Below are positions 8,901 through 17,486 of a stretch of DNA of 21,936 nucleotides, piece by piece. The notes below the pieces were generated by a model. The model had not been told where the DNA came from and ran no database searches. It saw nothing but the letters and a program-made list of their open reading frames with translations. The number at the start of each line of letters is the position of its first letter. The stretch's first letter is position 1. The position numbers and the translations under genes were made by a program. The stretch covers positions 1-21,936 of the forward strand of contig CALGTJ010000594.1 in the NCBI GenBank assembly GCA_937901435.1. The letters are read 5' to 3'. The stretch is from an uncultured Rhodobacter sp. (lineage in GTDB: Bacteria > Pseudomonadota > Alphaproteobacteria > Rhodobacterales > Rhodobacteraceae).

Positions 8901-11900
8901 TTACTTTTCGGTAAGTTTCAACTCGATACGCCGGTTTTGCGCTCTGGCTTCCGGGGTGATGTCCGTGTTGATCGGTTGATATTCGCCAAACCCCGTAGCC
9001 GCCAGTCGCTCCGGATCAAAGCCCAGAACCTCGGACATATAGAGCACCACCGACAAAGCGCGCGCTTGGCTAAGTTCCCAATTATTTGCGAATTTTCCGG
9101 GCGAGATGAATTTCTGATCATCGGTATGACCATCCACCCGGATCACCCAATCGATTTCTGGCGGGATATCATCTGACACCTCTTCAAGGATACGGACCAC
9201 TCGTTCAATCTGGGCTTTTCCCGCCTCGGAAAGGGTCGCATCGCCAATAGCAAACAGCACTTCGGATGAGAAGACAAAGCGGTCGCCGTCGATCCGGACA
9301 CCCTCACGATCCGCGAGGACATCCCGTAGTTTTCCAAAGAACTCAGAGCGATAGCGTTCCAGTTGCTTGGCTTCTTCTTCCAAACGCTTGCGTTCTGCGG
9401 CCTCCAACTCGGCTCGTTTTCCCTGCTCGCTCGCAACCCGGGCAAGGGCAGCATTCAGGCGTTCACCAAGGGCCTTGATTTCGACCTGCGCCTCTTGTTC
9501 ATCGTTTTCGACAACATTCAACAGCGCCTGAAGGGTCAGGATCTCGTTTCGAAGATCCGCCACACTTTGCCGCAAAACCTCTGCCTCACGCAGGCTTCTC
9601 GCGGACAAAGCCTCTTTTTCCGATAGTTCCGCGTTTGCAGTTGCCAGCAAGATCGCCTGCTGTTCTGCCTCGCTCAACGCCTCTTTCAGGTCGGTCTCTG
9701 CTTTTGATTTCGCCGCAAACGCTTCGATCAATTGACGCTGAAGCTCTTGTTCATTGCCCACATCCACCCGCAACGCATCTGCCTCGGCAATCGCCGTAGC
9801 AAGCGCGTCCTGGCTGCCATCCAAGGCATTTTCCAACTCGTAGCGCGCCAAAAGAGCGGCCGCGAGGCGGGCGTTCAGGTCTTCTTGCGAGGTTCGCGCG
9901 GCGGCCAGAAGGGTCAGGGTCTGCTCTGCCTCTTTGCGCTTTTCCTCAAGCTCCAAACTCATCGCAGTCAGTTCTGCATCCGAATTGGCAAGTTGTTCGC
10001 GCAGTGCCATGGCAGCGGCGGCATCGGCCAGACGCGCGGCCTCTTCTTCACTCAGGCGCTCTTGCACGGTGGCAAGGTTCCGGCGCAATTCCTCTGCTGC
10101 CGCGGCTTCTGCCAGGCGGGTCGCCTCTGCATCGGTCATTTCTGACTGAAGATCTGCCAAACGTTTGCGCAACTCGTCGGCGGCGGCGGCCTCTGCCAAA
10201 CGCGCGGCCTCTTCGTCGGTCAACTCGGTTTGCGTGGCGGCCAATCGTTGCTGCAAATCCGTCAAAGCGGCCTGTTCTGCCAGCCGCGCGGCCTCGGCTT
10301 CGCTGAACTGCACCTCCATCTGGGCCAGACGTTGGCGCAGATCCTCTGCGGCGGCGAGTTGCGCAAGACGCTCTGCATCTGTTTCCGTGATGCTTGTTTC
10401 CAGATTGGCAAGCCGTTGGCGCAAGGCCTCGGCTGCGGCTTGTTGGGCCAGCCGTTCGGCCTCTTCTGCCGTCAGACTGCTTTGCGCCGCATCAAATTGG
10501 CTTGTCAAAGCCGCCAATTGTTGGCGCAAAGCTTCGGCAGAGGCCCGTTCTGCAAGCCGTTCGGTTTCTTCGGCACTCAGACTGGTCTGCGTTTCCGACA
10601 GCTGGGTTTCAAGGCTCGCCAACTGCGAGCGCAATGTGTCAGACGCGGCCATCTCTGCCAGACGCGCGGCCTGTTCCTGCGTCAAATTTGTCTGTGTTTC
10701 TGCAAGGTTAGCCTCGAGGCTGGCCAAGCGTTGACGCAGGGCCTCTGCCGCGACGGCCTGTGCCAAACGCTCTGTCTCTTCCGCCGTAAGGGTCTGTTGT
10801 GTCTGCGCGAGTTGCGTTTGCAGGGCATTCAATTGCTGTTGCAGGTCCTCGGCGGCGGCAAGGGCAGCAAGACGCCCGGCCTCTTCGTCTGTCAGACTGG
10901 CTTGCGCCGCCGTCAATTTCTGCTGGGCCGCCGCAAGTTGCTGGCGCAGGGATTCAGCTGCGGCACGTTGTGCGGAAAGCTCGGTCTGTTCGGCGGTCAG
11001 GTTCGCCGTATTGACCGTCAACGCGCCTTCCAGAGATGCAATCTGCGCACGCAACGTTTCAGAGGTGGCGAGCGCTGCAAGACGCGCGGTTTCTTCGGCT
11101 GTGAAATTCGCCTGCGCTTCGGCCAGTTGTTGTTCCAACCCGGCAAGCTGTCTGCGCAACGCCTCGGCAGCAGCACGTTCGGCAAGCCGTTCTGTTTCCT
11201 CGGCTCTGAGACCTTGCTTTGCAGAGTTAAGCTCACTGGTCAGCGAATCCACCCGTTCTTGCAGAATTTGCGAGTTCGCCAGTTCCACAAGATTTGCCGC
11301 CTCGCGCTCTGTCAGATCAGCCTGCGCTTGGGTCAGTTGCTCTTGCAGCCCGGCAAGCTGACGGCGCAGCGCCTCTGCAGCGGCCTGTTCGGCAAGACGT
11401 CTGGCCTGCTCTTCGGTCAACGCGGTAGTTTGCGTTTCGACCTCGCGGCGCAGAGCCGCAATCACAGTCTGCGCATCTGCGCTTTCTGTTTGGCTTAATT
11501 CAAGGGTTTGACCGGTTGCGGCCAGATCACTACGAAGTGCTGCGACGAGGGCGGATTGTTCTGCCAAAGACTGGTTCACACGGGTCAGTTCAAGTTGCAG
11601 GGTCTCGCTTTGCGAGGTTTCAAGAACCAAGGCGGCGCGTTCTGCGTCCAGCATACTGTTGGCGGATTGCAATTGCGCACGCAGGGCCGAGGCCAGCGAA
11701 ATCTCGGTGGTCAGAGCATCAGAAGTGCGGGCCAATTCGCCGCGCAGCGTGTCGATAGCGTTCTGACGGTCCACGCCCGCCGCGCGCTCGTTCGCCAAAG
11801 CGTTTTCAGCGGTTTGAAGTTGTAATTCCAAAGAGTTGACCACGTCCCGAGTGGCACCAAGGTTGTCTTTGGTCTCGTCAAATGCCGCGAGCGAGGCCTC

Positions 11901-12872
11901 TAACCGGGCGAGGCGGGCAAGCATTGTGTCTTGGTCTGCGGCGGCAACGGTCAGTTCATTGTTTTTCGCAGAAAGCTCTTGTTGCGTGGCGGCAAGGCTA
12001 TCCCGCAACGCGGCCAAGGTTTCCAGAGCGGTCTGCTTTTCGGTATTCTCTGCGCTGAGTGACGCCTGCAAAGCCAGAATTTGGGCCTGCAATTCCTCGC
12101 CTTGGGTCAGTGCAACCTGACGGGCGGCGGTTTCCTGATCCAGCGTTGCTTGCAGCGTGGCAAGGCGTTCGTTCAAAGCGGCATTTTCAGAGGCAGAACC
12201 ATCAAGGCGGGCCAGAGCATCGGCCAAGGATGCCTCTGTCTCGACAGCGCGGCTGCGCATATCGGCGATCATGGCGTCCAAGGCATCGCGGCGGGCTGCG
12301 GCAAGGCGGGCGGCCTCGACCTGTTCGTCGATTTCAGTGCGTGCCTGTGCCAACGCCAGTTGCAGCGCCTCTTGCCGGGTTACCAGTTGCGCGTTTTCGC
12401 CCTGCGCCGCCTCTAGATCCGCCGCAAGCGCGACACCTTCGGCACGCGCTGAATCGCGCTGCGCCAATAGCGAGGCGACCTGTTCTTCGAAGCTGGCGAT
12501 CTGAGAACCTTGCGCCGTCAGCACCTCTTGTTGCTCGGCATTCTCGGCCTGAAGCGAGGAAATCAGCGCGGCCTGTGCGGCTTCGGTCGCGCGGGCTTCG
12601 TCAAGAGAGGTGTTCAGGGCCGTGACCGACCCTTCAAGCTCGAACGAGCGTTGCTGTTCCAGACCAAGGGCCTGCGCCAGCGCATTAACCTCTGCCCCCA
12701 GCGTTTCAAGCTCTTTGTCCTGACCGGTGATCGTTTCGCGCAGCACAAACTGCACGATCATAAAGATCGTCAGCACAAACATCAGCACCAGCAAAAGACC
12801 GGTCATCGCGTCGACAAAACCCGGCCAGATGTTGGCCGAAACACGTTGCACAGATCGCCGGGGCAGTGCCAT
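8901..12872 (-). CDS. Giant MotB/OmpA-like inner-membrane protein with repeat coiled coil and peptidoglycan-binding domain
   Basis: It has 1323 residues. The basic N terminus (MALPRRSVQR) is followed by one transmembrane helix at about 18-44, starting WPGFVDAMTGLLLVLMF. D21 sits where MotB, TolR and ExbD carry the proton-binding aspartate. By positive-inside logic the rest is periplasmic. Residues about 45-1180 are almost entirely Ala/Glu/Gln/Leu-rich coiled coil, with 15 tandem repeats at 485-967 (nine of 35 residues, six of 28). The C terminus (about 1190-1320) is an OmpA-like peptidoglycan-binding domain with VDGHTDD (1246-1252), NWELSQARA (1264-1272) and a final QNRRIELKL. Its start is three bases after the stop of the MotA-like gene, so the two form a stator-like complex. 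The force target is unknown. The coiled coil is far longer than in flagellar or Tol proteins. Confidence 0.9.
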   Translation of the reverse strand: MALPRRSVQRVSANIWPGFVDAMTGLLLVLMFVLTIFMIVQFVLRETITGQDKELETLGAEVNALAQALGLEQQRSFELEGSVTALNTSLDEARATEAAQAALISSLQAENAEQQEVLTAQGSQIASFEEQVASLLAQRDSARAEGVALAADLEAAQGENAQLVTRQEALQLALAQARTEIDEQVEAARLAAARRDALDAMIADMRSRAVETEASLADALARLDGSASENAALNERLATLQATLDQETAARQVALTQGEELQAQILALQASLSAENTEKQTALETLAALRDSLAATQQELSAKNNELTVAAADQDTMLARLARLEASLAAFDETKDNLGATRDVVNSLELQLQTAENALANERAAGVDRQNAIDTLRGELARTSDALTTEISLASALRAQLQSANSMLDAERAALVLETSQSETLQLELTRVNQSLAEQSALVAALRSDLAATGQTLELSQTESADAQTVIAALRREVETQTTALTEEQARRLAEQAAAEALRRQLAGLQEQLTQAQADLTEREAANLVELANSQILQERVDSLTSELNSAKQGLRAEETERLAERAAAEALRRQLAGLEQQLAEAQANFTAEETARLAALATSETLRAQIASLEGALTVNTANLTAEQTELSAQRAAAESLRQQLAAAQQKLTAAQASLTDEEAGRLAALAAAEDLQQQLNALQTQLAQTQQTLTAEETERLAQAVAAEALRQRLASLEANLAETQTNLTQEQAARLAEMAASDTLRSQLASLETQLSETQTSLSAEETERLAERASAEALRQQLAALTSQFDAAQSSLTAEEAERLAQQAAAEALRQRLANLETSITETDAERLAQLAAAEDLRQRLAQMEVQFSEAEAARLAEQAALTDLQQRLAATQTELTDEEAARLAEAAAADELRKRLADLQSEMTDAEATRLAEAAAAEELRRNLATVQERLSEEEAARLADAAAAMALREQLANSDAELTAMSLELEEKRKEAEQTLTLLAAARTSQEDLNARLAAALLARYELENALDGSQDALATAIAEADALRVDVGNEQELQRQLIEAFAAKSKAETDLKEALSEAEQQAILLATANAELSEKEALSARSLREAEVLRQSVADLRNEILTLQALLNVVENDEQEAQVEIKALGERLNAALARVASEQGKRAELEAAERKRLEEEAKQLERYRSEFFGKLRDVLADREGVRIDGDRFVFSSEVLFAIGDATLSEAGKAQIERVVRILEEVSDDIPPEIDWVIRVDGHTDDQKFISPGKFANNWELSQARALSVVLYMSEVLGFDPERLAATGFGEYQPINTDITPEARAQNRRIELKLTEK
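9972..10475 (-). repeat. Six tandem 84-bp (28-residue) coding repeats
   Basis: These encode residues 800-967, directly continuing the 35-residue series. Each unit keeps the same first 28 positions (for example LTDEEAARLAEAAAADELRK, then RLADLQSE) but lacks the last seven residues, one heptad. The register is kept across the change, and the repeat ends at LREQLANSDAE. Confidence 0.88.
10476..11420 (-). repeat. Nine tandem 105-bp (35-residue) coding repeats
   Basis: These encode residues 485-799 of the giant protein, nine units of exactly 35 residues with no insertions. The consensus is roughly LTAEETERLAERAAAEALRQ, then QLASLE, then a variable tail. The most constant part is ERLA at 7-10 and A-E-x-L-R at 16-20. 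Units have diverged at protein and DNA level, so this is an old expansion under structural constraint. Confidence 0.9.
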
Positions 12873-12875
12873 AGC

Positions 12876-14069
12876 CTATCCTCGCCGACTGCTTGCAGGA
12901 CCTTCGCGGGTAATCTGACGCACCGCTTTGGTCAGAGCAGAGATGTCGGCACGCAGGTCGGTGGTGGTTTCCTGTCGTCCGGCTGCCATTTCTTCGAGGA
13001 TGCGCAGCAATTGCACGTCAATCGAGCGCAAGCGCATGCGGCTTTCGGCATCAACTTGACCGCCACCACCGAGATTTGTTTGATTTTCCAGCAGCTTGAC
13101 AAGCCGGGATTGCCCGTCTGCGATCTTGTTCAGTGCGGCATTGCTATTATCATCGCGATCCATGCGTTGCGTCATGCGATCAATCGAATCCGCAAGCGTC
13201 CCCAATTTCTCATCCACCATCGACCGGCTGACGTCCGACTGCGTGTAAATCGTGTGCAGCGATTCCATCTGCTCGGCCATGTGATCAAGGATCGCCGCCA
13301 CGGCCCCCTGATCTGTCCCGCCATCCCCGTCGCCAGAGGCATAGCCAAGCCGGGTGATCGTGGACATCCACTCTTCAAGCTCGCGATAAAAGCGGTTTTG
13401 CCCGTGCCCGGCAAAAAGTTCGAGAAGACCAATCACCAGCGATCCAGCCAACCCCAAAAGAGACGAGCCAAAGGCGACGCCCATACCGCCAAGTTGTTTT
13501 TCAAGTCCGGTCATCAGACGGTTGAACACATCCATCGCGCCTTCGTTGTCTTGCGGGGCAAGCGAGCGGATCGTTTCGACCACGGCGGGAACGGTGGTGG
13601 CAAGGCCATAGAAAGTGCCTAAAAGGCCAAGGAAAATCAGTAGGTTGACGATATATCGCGTGATATCACGCGCCTCGTCGATACGGGTTGCAACAGAATC
13701 AAGGATCGAGCGGGCAGAGCTGGAATTGATCTGCATCTTTGCGCCACGCGTGCGCAGCAAGGCCGCCAAGGGGGCCAGCAAACGCGGCGCTGTAGTGTTT
13801 TCATGCCCCGGCGTGGCGGCGGCAAAGTCGACGATCCACTTGACCGAACTGACCAGTTGCACCACCTGCCAGAAACAGGTGAGGATGCCAAAGACAAAGA
13901 CGAAAATGATGAACCCGTTCAGGTAGGGGTTCGCAAGCACGACCTCTGACACGTTTGCGTAGGCGAAATAGCCGACGACAACAACGCATCCCAAAACAAG
14001 GCACATCCGAATGAATGTACCCACAGGTTGAGAGAAATAATGCTCGGCCTCGCGATCCGGCTGGTCCAT
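12876..14069 (-). CDS. MotA/TolQ/ExbB-family proton-channel protein
   Basis: It is an inner-membrane protein of 397 residues. Four hydrophobic helices are seen at about 17-38, 50-72, 138-163 and 194-222. The third has GLLGTFYGL (148-156), the MotA/TolQ/ExbB signature, and the fourth is small-residue-rich (GGMGVAFGSSLLGLAGS). The segment between helices 2 and 3 and the C-terminal tail (about 223-397) should be cytoplasmic. The tail is helical and partly coiled coil, ending in basic residues. It should form the pentameric channel around the MotB-like helix encoded three bases downstream. No flagellar, tol-pal or TonB genes are near, so I do not assign motA, tolQ or exbB. The ATG is preceded by AGGTCAGGAC. 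Confidence 0.9.
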   Translation of the reverse strand: MDQPDREAEHYFSQPVGTFIRMCLVLGCVVVVGYFAYANVSEVVLANPYLNGFIIFVFVFGILTCFWQVVQLVSSVKWIVDFAAATPGHENTTAPRLLAPLAALLRTRGAKMQINSSSARSILDSVATRIDEARDITRYIVNLLIFLGLLGTFYGLATTVPAVVETIRSLAPQDNEGAMDVFNRLMTGLEKQLGGMGVAFGSSLLGLAGSLVIGLLELFAGHGQNRFYRELEEWMSTITRLGYASGDGDGGTDQGAVAAILDHMAEQMESLHTIYTQSDVSRSMVDEKLGTLADSIDRMTQRMDRDDNSNAALNKIADGQSRLVKLLENQTNLGGGGQVDAESRMRLRSIDVQLLRILEEMAAGRQETTTDLRADISALTKAVRQITREGPASSRRG

Positions 14070-14102
14070 TTGGACGTGTCCTGACCTTCATTGATTGTTG
14101 AC

Positions 14103-14131
14103 AGCGTACTTGCGAATGCTGCGCCTGCCAA
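14103..14131 (-). promoter_or_regulatory. Candidate sigma-70 promoter of the MotA/MotB-like operon
   Basis: The minus strand reads TTGGCA (14126-14131), 17 bases, TACGCT (14103-14108), about 34 bases before the MotA-like start codon. Spacing and hexamers are both good. It lies in the 81-bp gap after the cyclotransferase gene, suggesting that the stator pair has its own transcript. Confidence 0.45.
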
Positions 14132-14150
14132 CACCCGTTCTGCATTGTCG

Positions 14151-14690
14151 CTAATTCGTTAAAAGGCGTACCTTTTCTGCCAGCCACGCAAGGTCTGGAT
14201 CGGCAATCCCAAGCTCTGCCAGATGATCGGTTGTGTTGAACAGATATTCGCTATTGGGTCCGCGTTCCCCCACAGATCGGGCGATGATCTCGGCCTGTTC
14301 CATCAGGGGGACCTCTGCACAGTATTGATCGTGATCGGTATCAACAACATAGGTCACGGCCCGCACCTCGCGCCCATCGGCCAGATGAAGCGTCAGGATC
14401 TTTTCCAGATAGGCCGATGACACCAACTCACGCTCGCGCAGATAGGCCAGTGTTGTGTTGGCCTCATCCTGCGGTACCGCAAAGGCAATCCCCAGACATT
14501 CTGTCGCGTCAGAGGCATCCAGTGCCAGCACCAGACCCGGATCCTCGACGGTGCCGCGATGATGGATCGAGCGCATACAAAAGGTTCGGGCATAGCCCGG
14601 CAGTGTCGCAAGCACGCGTTCTGTATGGGGAAAGCCGGGGTTCCACATCAACGAGCCGTAACCGAAGACCCAAAGCGGGTTAAGATCCAT
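14151..14690 (-). CDS. ChaC-type gamma-glutamylcyclotransferase
   Basis: It probably cleaves glutathione to 5-oxoproline and Cys-Gly in the cytoplasm, by similarity to the ChaC family. It has 179 residues. The family signature WVFGYGSLMWNP is at 7-18, with YGSL forming the substrate loop. YLREREL (83-89) holds the catalytic glutamate, most likely E88 by its place before the L-V of the family R-E-hydrophobic motif. FNTTDHLAELGI near the C terminus is also typical. The ATG at 14690 follows AAAGGACC. It is divergent from the DUF2125 gene (65-bp gap) and upstream of, but probably transcribed separately from, the MotA-like gene. Confidence 0.88.
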   Translation of the reverse strand: MDLNPLWVFGYGSLMWNPGFPHTERVLATLPGYARTFCMRSIHHRGTVEDPGLVLALDASDATECLGIAFAVPQDEANTTLAYLRERELVSSAYLEKILTLHLADGREVRAVTYVVDTDHDQYCAEVPLMEQAEIIARSVGERGPNSEYLFNTTDHLAELGIADPDLAWLAEKVRLLTN

Positions 14691-14755
14691 AGGACTGGTC
14701 CTTTCAAACTTCGCCCTATAAACACCAGCGATACGGCAGGGTCAAAGGGACAAAC

Positions 14756-15754
14756 ATGCGCATCATACTGGCAGCGGTTCTTGTACTTGCGGCGCTTTGG
14801 TCTGGCTATTGGTTTATCGGATCGCGCGGTGCCGAAAGCGAGATGCGTGGATGGCTGGATCAACGCGCGGCCGCGGGCTGGGTCGCCGGGTACAGCGATG
14901 TCAGCACACGCGGTTATCCCAATCGCTTTGATACCACGATCAGCGATCTGGACCTTGGCGACAAACAATCCGGCGTGATCTGGTCTGCTCCCTTTGTGCA
15001 ACTGTTTCGCCTAAGCTATCGCCCTGATCATATTATCGTGGTCTGGCCGCAAACCCAGAGCCTGAGAACCCCCAGCCAACGCCTGACGCTGACCAACGAG
15101 TCCGCAAAAGGCAGTTTTGTGTTTGTATCCGGCGGCGACATGCAGTTGGATCACGCGACTTTTGTGGCCGAAAGCGTCGCGGTGACCTCGTCTGACGGGT
15201 GGCGCGTCGAGGCGTCAAAGGCCCTGCTTGCCACCCGCCCCGGTCCTTTGACGCATGCGGTTGATCTTGGTGTTGACGTCACAGCCATCCGCATCGGGGG
15301 CACTTTGTCAGACAGGTTGGCCGATACCGATCTGGCCTCCGGCACGATAGAGCAGGTCAAAATCGACGCAACGCTTGGATTTGATGCGCCATGGAACAAA
15401 CTGGCGTTCGCGGTTAATCGACCCGCGCTGACAGCGTTGGATCTTAGACAGATGCAGATTATCTGGGGCGATCTGGAATTCAACGCCTCGGGCACGCTTG
15501 CCATTGACGCCGAGGGGCTGCCCACGGGCAAGATCGAGATCCGCGCAAAGAATTGGCGAGAGATGTTACAGCTTGCAGTCGCGATGGGCTGGATTCCCGC
15601 TGGCATCGCAGGGCCGATCGAGTCTGGATTAACGTTTCTGGCCTCGGTGTCAGGCGCAGCTGACACGCTGGAGGCCCCCCTGAAATTCGAGAATGGCAAG
15701 ATCGCGTTCGGGCCGATCACACTGGGCGACGCCCCCCGGTTGATCCTGCCATAG
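14756..15754 (+). CDS. DUF2125 domain protein, exported or membrane-anchored
   Basis: It has 332 residues and unknown function. An N-terminal hydrophobic helix (about 3-22, IILAAVLVLAALWSGYWFIG) is either a signal peptide or an anchor, placing the rest in the periplasm. The following pattern (MRGWLDQRAAAGW, then STRGYPNRFDTTISDLDL) is the hallmark I associate with DUF2125 proteins of alphaproteobacteria. The remainder is beta-strand-rich, ending in GPITLGDAPRLILP. The ATG has AAAGGGA upstream. Its stop lies two bases from the stop of the convergent extensin-like gene, leaving no room for a terminator between them. Confidence 0.8.
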   Translation: MRIILAAVLVLAALWSGYWFIGSRGAESEMRGWLDQRAAAGWVAGYSDVSTRGYPNRFDTTISDLDLGDKQSGVIWSAPFVQLFRLSYRPDHIIVVWPQTQSLRTPSQRLTLTNESAKGSFVFVSGGDMQLDHATFVAESVAVTSSDGWRVEASKALLATRPGPLTHAVDLGVDVTAIRIGGTLSDRLADTDLASGTIEQVKIDATLGFDAPWNKLAFAVNRPALTALDLRQMQIIWGDLEFNASGTLAIDAEGLPTGKIEIRAKNWREMLQLAVAMGWIPAGIAGPIESGLTFLASVSGAADTLEAPLKFENGKIAFGPITLGDAPRLILP

Positions 15755-15756
15755 GG

Positions 15757-16569
15757 CTATTTGCAATAGGCCCCGCCGCGATGTTTTGCGACATCGAGGT
15801 GAAAGTGATCCTGATGATGGGCGTCGGAATTGGGCCCTAATACTGTGCCGAACGTCCCACAGGCCCCGCGATGGATTTTCTTCAATACCGGCCCTTGCCG
15901 TTTGTCGCGCCACCCACCTAGCACCGTCAGCGCGGTCCCGTTTTTCAGGTTGATCGCAGAGATATCAATGGCGTTTCCGCGCCCATGCTCTGAAATCTTT
16001 GCACCGGGGATATTGTTACGCGTGCGACAGGAATAATGCGCCGCGACCCGCAACGAGGTCACGCCGCCCCCCGTTCGCCCGACAGAGGGCTTGACCGTCT
16101 TGCTGACCCATGTCCTCAAAGCTTTGGCCGTGGTGCAATTGACTGTCGCCGCCATGCTAAGCTTGACCCCATCGACCTCTGTGATCCGCACTGGGTTTTG
16201 CACGCCACACCCCCTGATCTTGCCGGGTATCCGTGAGATTTCCTGACCACGAATGGCTCTGTCTCCGCAGACAGAGCCACGCGTTGCGAATTTCACCGGT
16301 TTTTCGGCTTTGGGGCGCCGCAAGGCCGCGCGCACGATGGCGGCGATATTCTTGGGGCGTCCTTCGGGGCGGGGCGAGACAGCAACCGCCTCGGCGGTCG
16401 AAGGGCCGGGTGCAGGACTTGCTACAACCGCTTGGGCCAGAGGCACGGTGCCGGGGCGGATATCCGGGCGGATCGACTGTGTTGGCGCATTGGCAAAACT
16501 GCCAGAGACCAGAACCAACCAAAGGCCCGTCGCCGCCAATGTGGTGCTGATCTCTGGTCGCAGGTTCAT
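15757..16569 (-). CDS. Extensin-like family periplasmic protein (LAS-type metal site)
   Basis: It has 270 residues and a hydrophobic signal-like segment (about 9-27, LAATGLWLVLVSGSFANA). A proline-rich linker (30-75) is followed by the extensin-like C-terminal domain found in many alphaproteobacteria. That domain has SEHGRGNAID at 193-202 (H195, D202) and HHQDHFHLD at 251-259 (H255, H257). This arrangement resembles the zinc site of VanY/M15 LAS peptidases, so a peptidoglycan role is a reasonable inference, though not proven. Six cysteines (101, 121, 145, 181, 237, 269) suit disulfides in the periplasm. The start codon overlaps the stop of the dehydrogenase gene as ATGA, with GAGGAG upstream. 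Confidence 0.85.
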   Translation of the reverse strand: MNLRPEISTTLAATGLWLVLVSGSFANAPTQSIRPDIRPGTVPLAQAVVASPAPGPSTAEAVAVSPRPEGRPKNIAAIVRAALRRPKAEKPVKFATRGSVCGDRAIRGQEISRIPGKIRGCGVQNPVRITEVDGVKLSMAATVNCTTAKALRTWVSKTVKPSVGRTGGGVTSLRVAAHYSCRTRNNIPGAKISEHGRGNAIDISAINLKNGTALTVLGGWRDKRQGPVLKKIHRGACGTFGTVLGPNSDAHHQDHFHLDVAKHRGGAYCK

Positions 16570-17486
16570 TTCAATTTCACTCCTCGCCCGAAATCGGGGG
16601 CATTCGTGTCCTGCCCCGCCTCAATGATCCCGCGCCGGATCGCTCTGGTCCGTGTGAAATAGTCAAACAGATGATCCCCGTCGCCCAGCCGGATCGCCCG
16701 CTGAAGCGCGAACAACTCTTCTGTAAAGCGCCCGAGTATTTCTAAGGTCGCATCCTTGTTGGTCAAGAACACATCGCGCCACATGGTCGGGTCACTGGCG
16801 GCAATCCGCGTAAAGTCGCGGAAACCCGCCGCTGAATAGTTGATAACCTCGCCATCCGTCACCCGTTGCAGGTCATCCGCCACGCCAACCATCGTGTAGG
16901 CGATCAAATGCGGCGCGTGGCTGGTAACGGCCAGCACAAGATCGTGGTGGTCTGCGTCCATTTCATCGACCTTGGATCCCATGCCTTCCCACAGGGCACG
17001 CAGACGGGCGATAGCGTCCTTGTCGGTGTCCTCTTGGGGCACGATCAGGCACCAGCGGTTGTCAAAGAGTTCGGCAAAACCGGACCGCGGGCCGGAATGT
17101 TCGGTGCCTGCGATCGGGTGGGCCGCAACGAAATGCACGTCCTCTGGCACATGCGGGCTGACGGCAGTGATGATGTCACGCTTGACCGACCCCACATCCG
17201 TGACAGTGGCCCCGGCTTTCAGATAGGGCGCGATATCCTGCATGGCCTGACCCATCGCGCGCACAGGGACGGCGAGCACGATCAGGTCGGCGTCCGCAAC
17301 CGCCTCTGCGGCGGTGTCGCAGATCGTATCACAAAGGCCAATCTCAGCCGCGACAGCGCGGGTCTCGGCAGAGCGGGAATAGCCGCTGATCTGTCCGGCC
17401 AATCCCCCCCGGCGCATGGCGTGGGCCATAGATCCGGCGATCAGACCCAAGCCAATCAGCGCAACCTTTTTGTAAATCACACTCAT
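16566..17486 (-). CDS. tyrA: Prephenate/arogenate dehydrogenase family protein
   Basis: It is an NAD(P)-dependent oxidative decarboxylase of tyrosine biosynthesis, acting on prephenate or arogenate. I start it at the ATG at 17484-17486 (306 residues, [20 protein letters not shown]), whose ATGA overlaps the hisC stop; a longer frame inside hisC is not needed. The dinucleotide-binding GLGLIAGS is at 12-19, and the active-site segment [11 protein letters not shown] at 123-133 is typical of the family. The helical C-terminal dimer domain is complete. No chorismate mutase or ACT domain is present. Its own stop overlaps the extensin-like start. Which substrate is preferred cannot be read from the sequence. 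Confidence 0.9.
   Translation of the reverse strand: MSVIYKKVALIGLGLIAGSMAHAMRRGGLAGQISGYSRSAETRAVAAEIGLCDTICDTAAEAVADADLIVLAVPVRAMGQAMQDIAPYLKAGATVTDVGSVKRDIITAVSPHVPEDVHFVAAHPIAGTEHSGPRSGFAELFDNRWCLIVPQEDTDKDAIARLRALWEGMGSKVDEMDADHHDLVLAVTSHAPHLIAYTMVGVADDLQRVTDGEVINYSAAGFRDFTRIAASDPTMWRDVFLTNKDATLEILGRFTEELFALQRAIRLGDGDHLFDYFTRTRAIRRGIIEAGQDTNAPDFGRGVKLK

Noticed and set aside
9972..11420. Regular 105-bp and 84-bp DNA periodicity that could suggest a CRISPR-like or satellite array
   Set aside because: The period is an exact number of codons within one intact frame, the units vary mostly without breaking the heptads, and there are no identical repeats alternating with unique spacers.
10230..11498. 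A 422-codon open frame on the plus strand, with several other long plus-strand frames over 9700-12600
   Set aside because: They lie opposite the giant coiled-coil gene. Its Ala/Glu/Gln/Leu-rich codons leave few stops on the other strand, and the translations are low-complexity Cys/Arg/Ser/Gly-rich with no ribosome binding sites.
8901..14069. Calling the stator pair a Zorya defence system
   Set aside because: Only the two membrane components have counterparts. No ZorC, ZorD or ZorE-like helicase or nuclease is nearby, and the flanks are housekeeping genes rather than a defence island.
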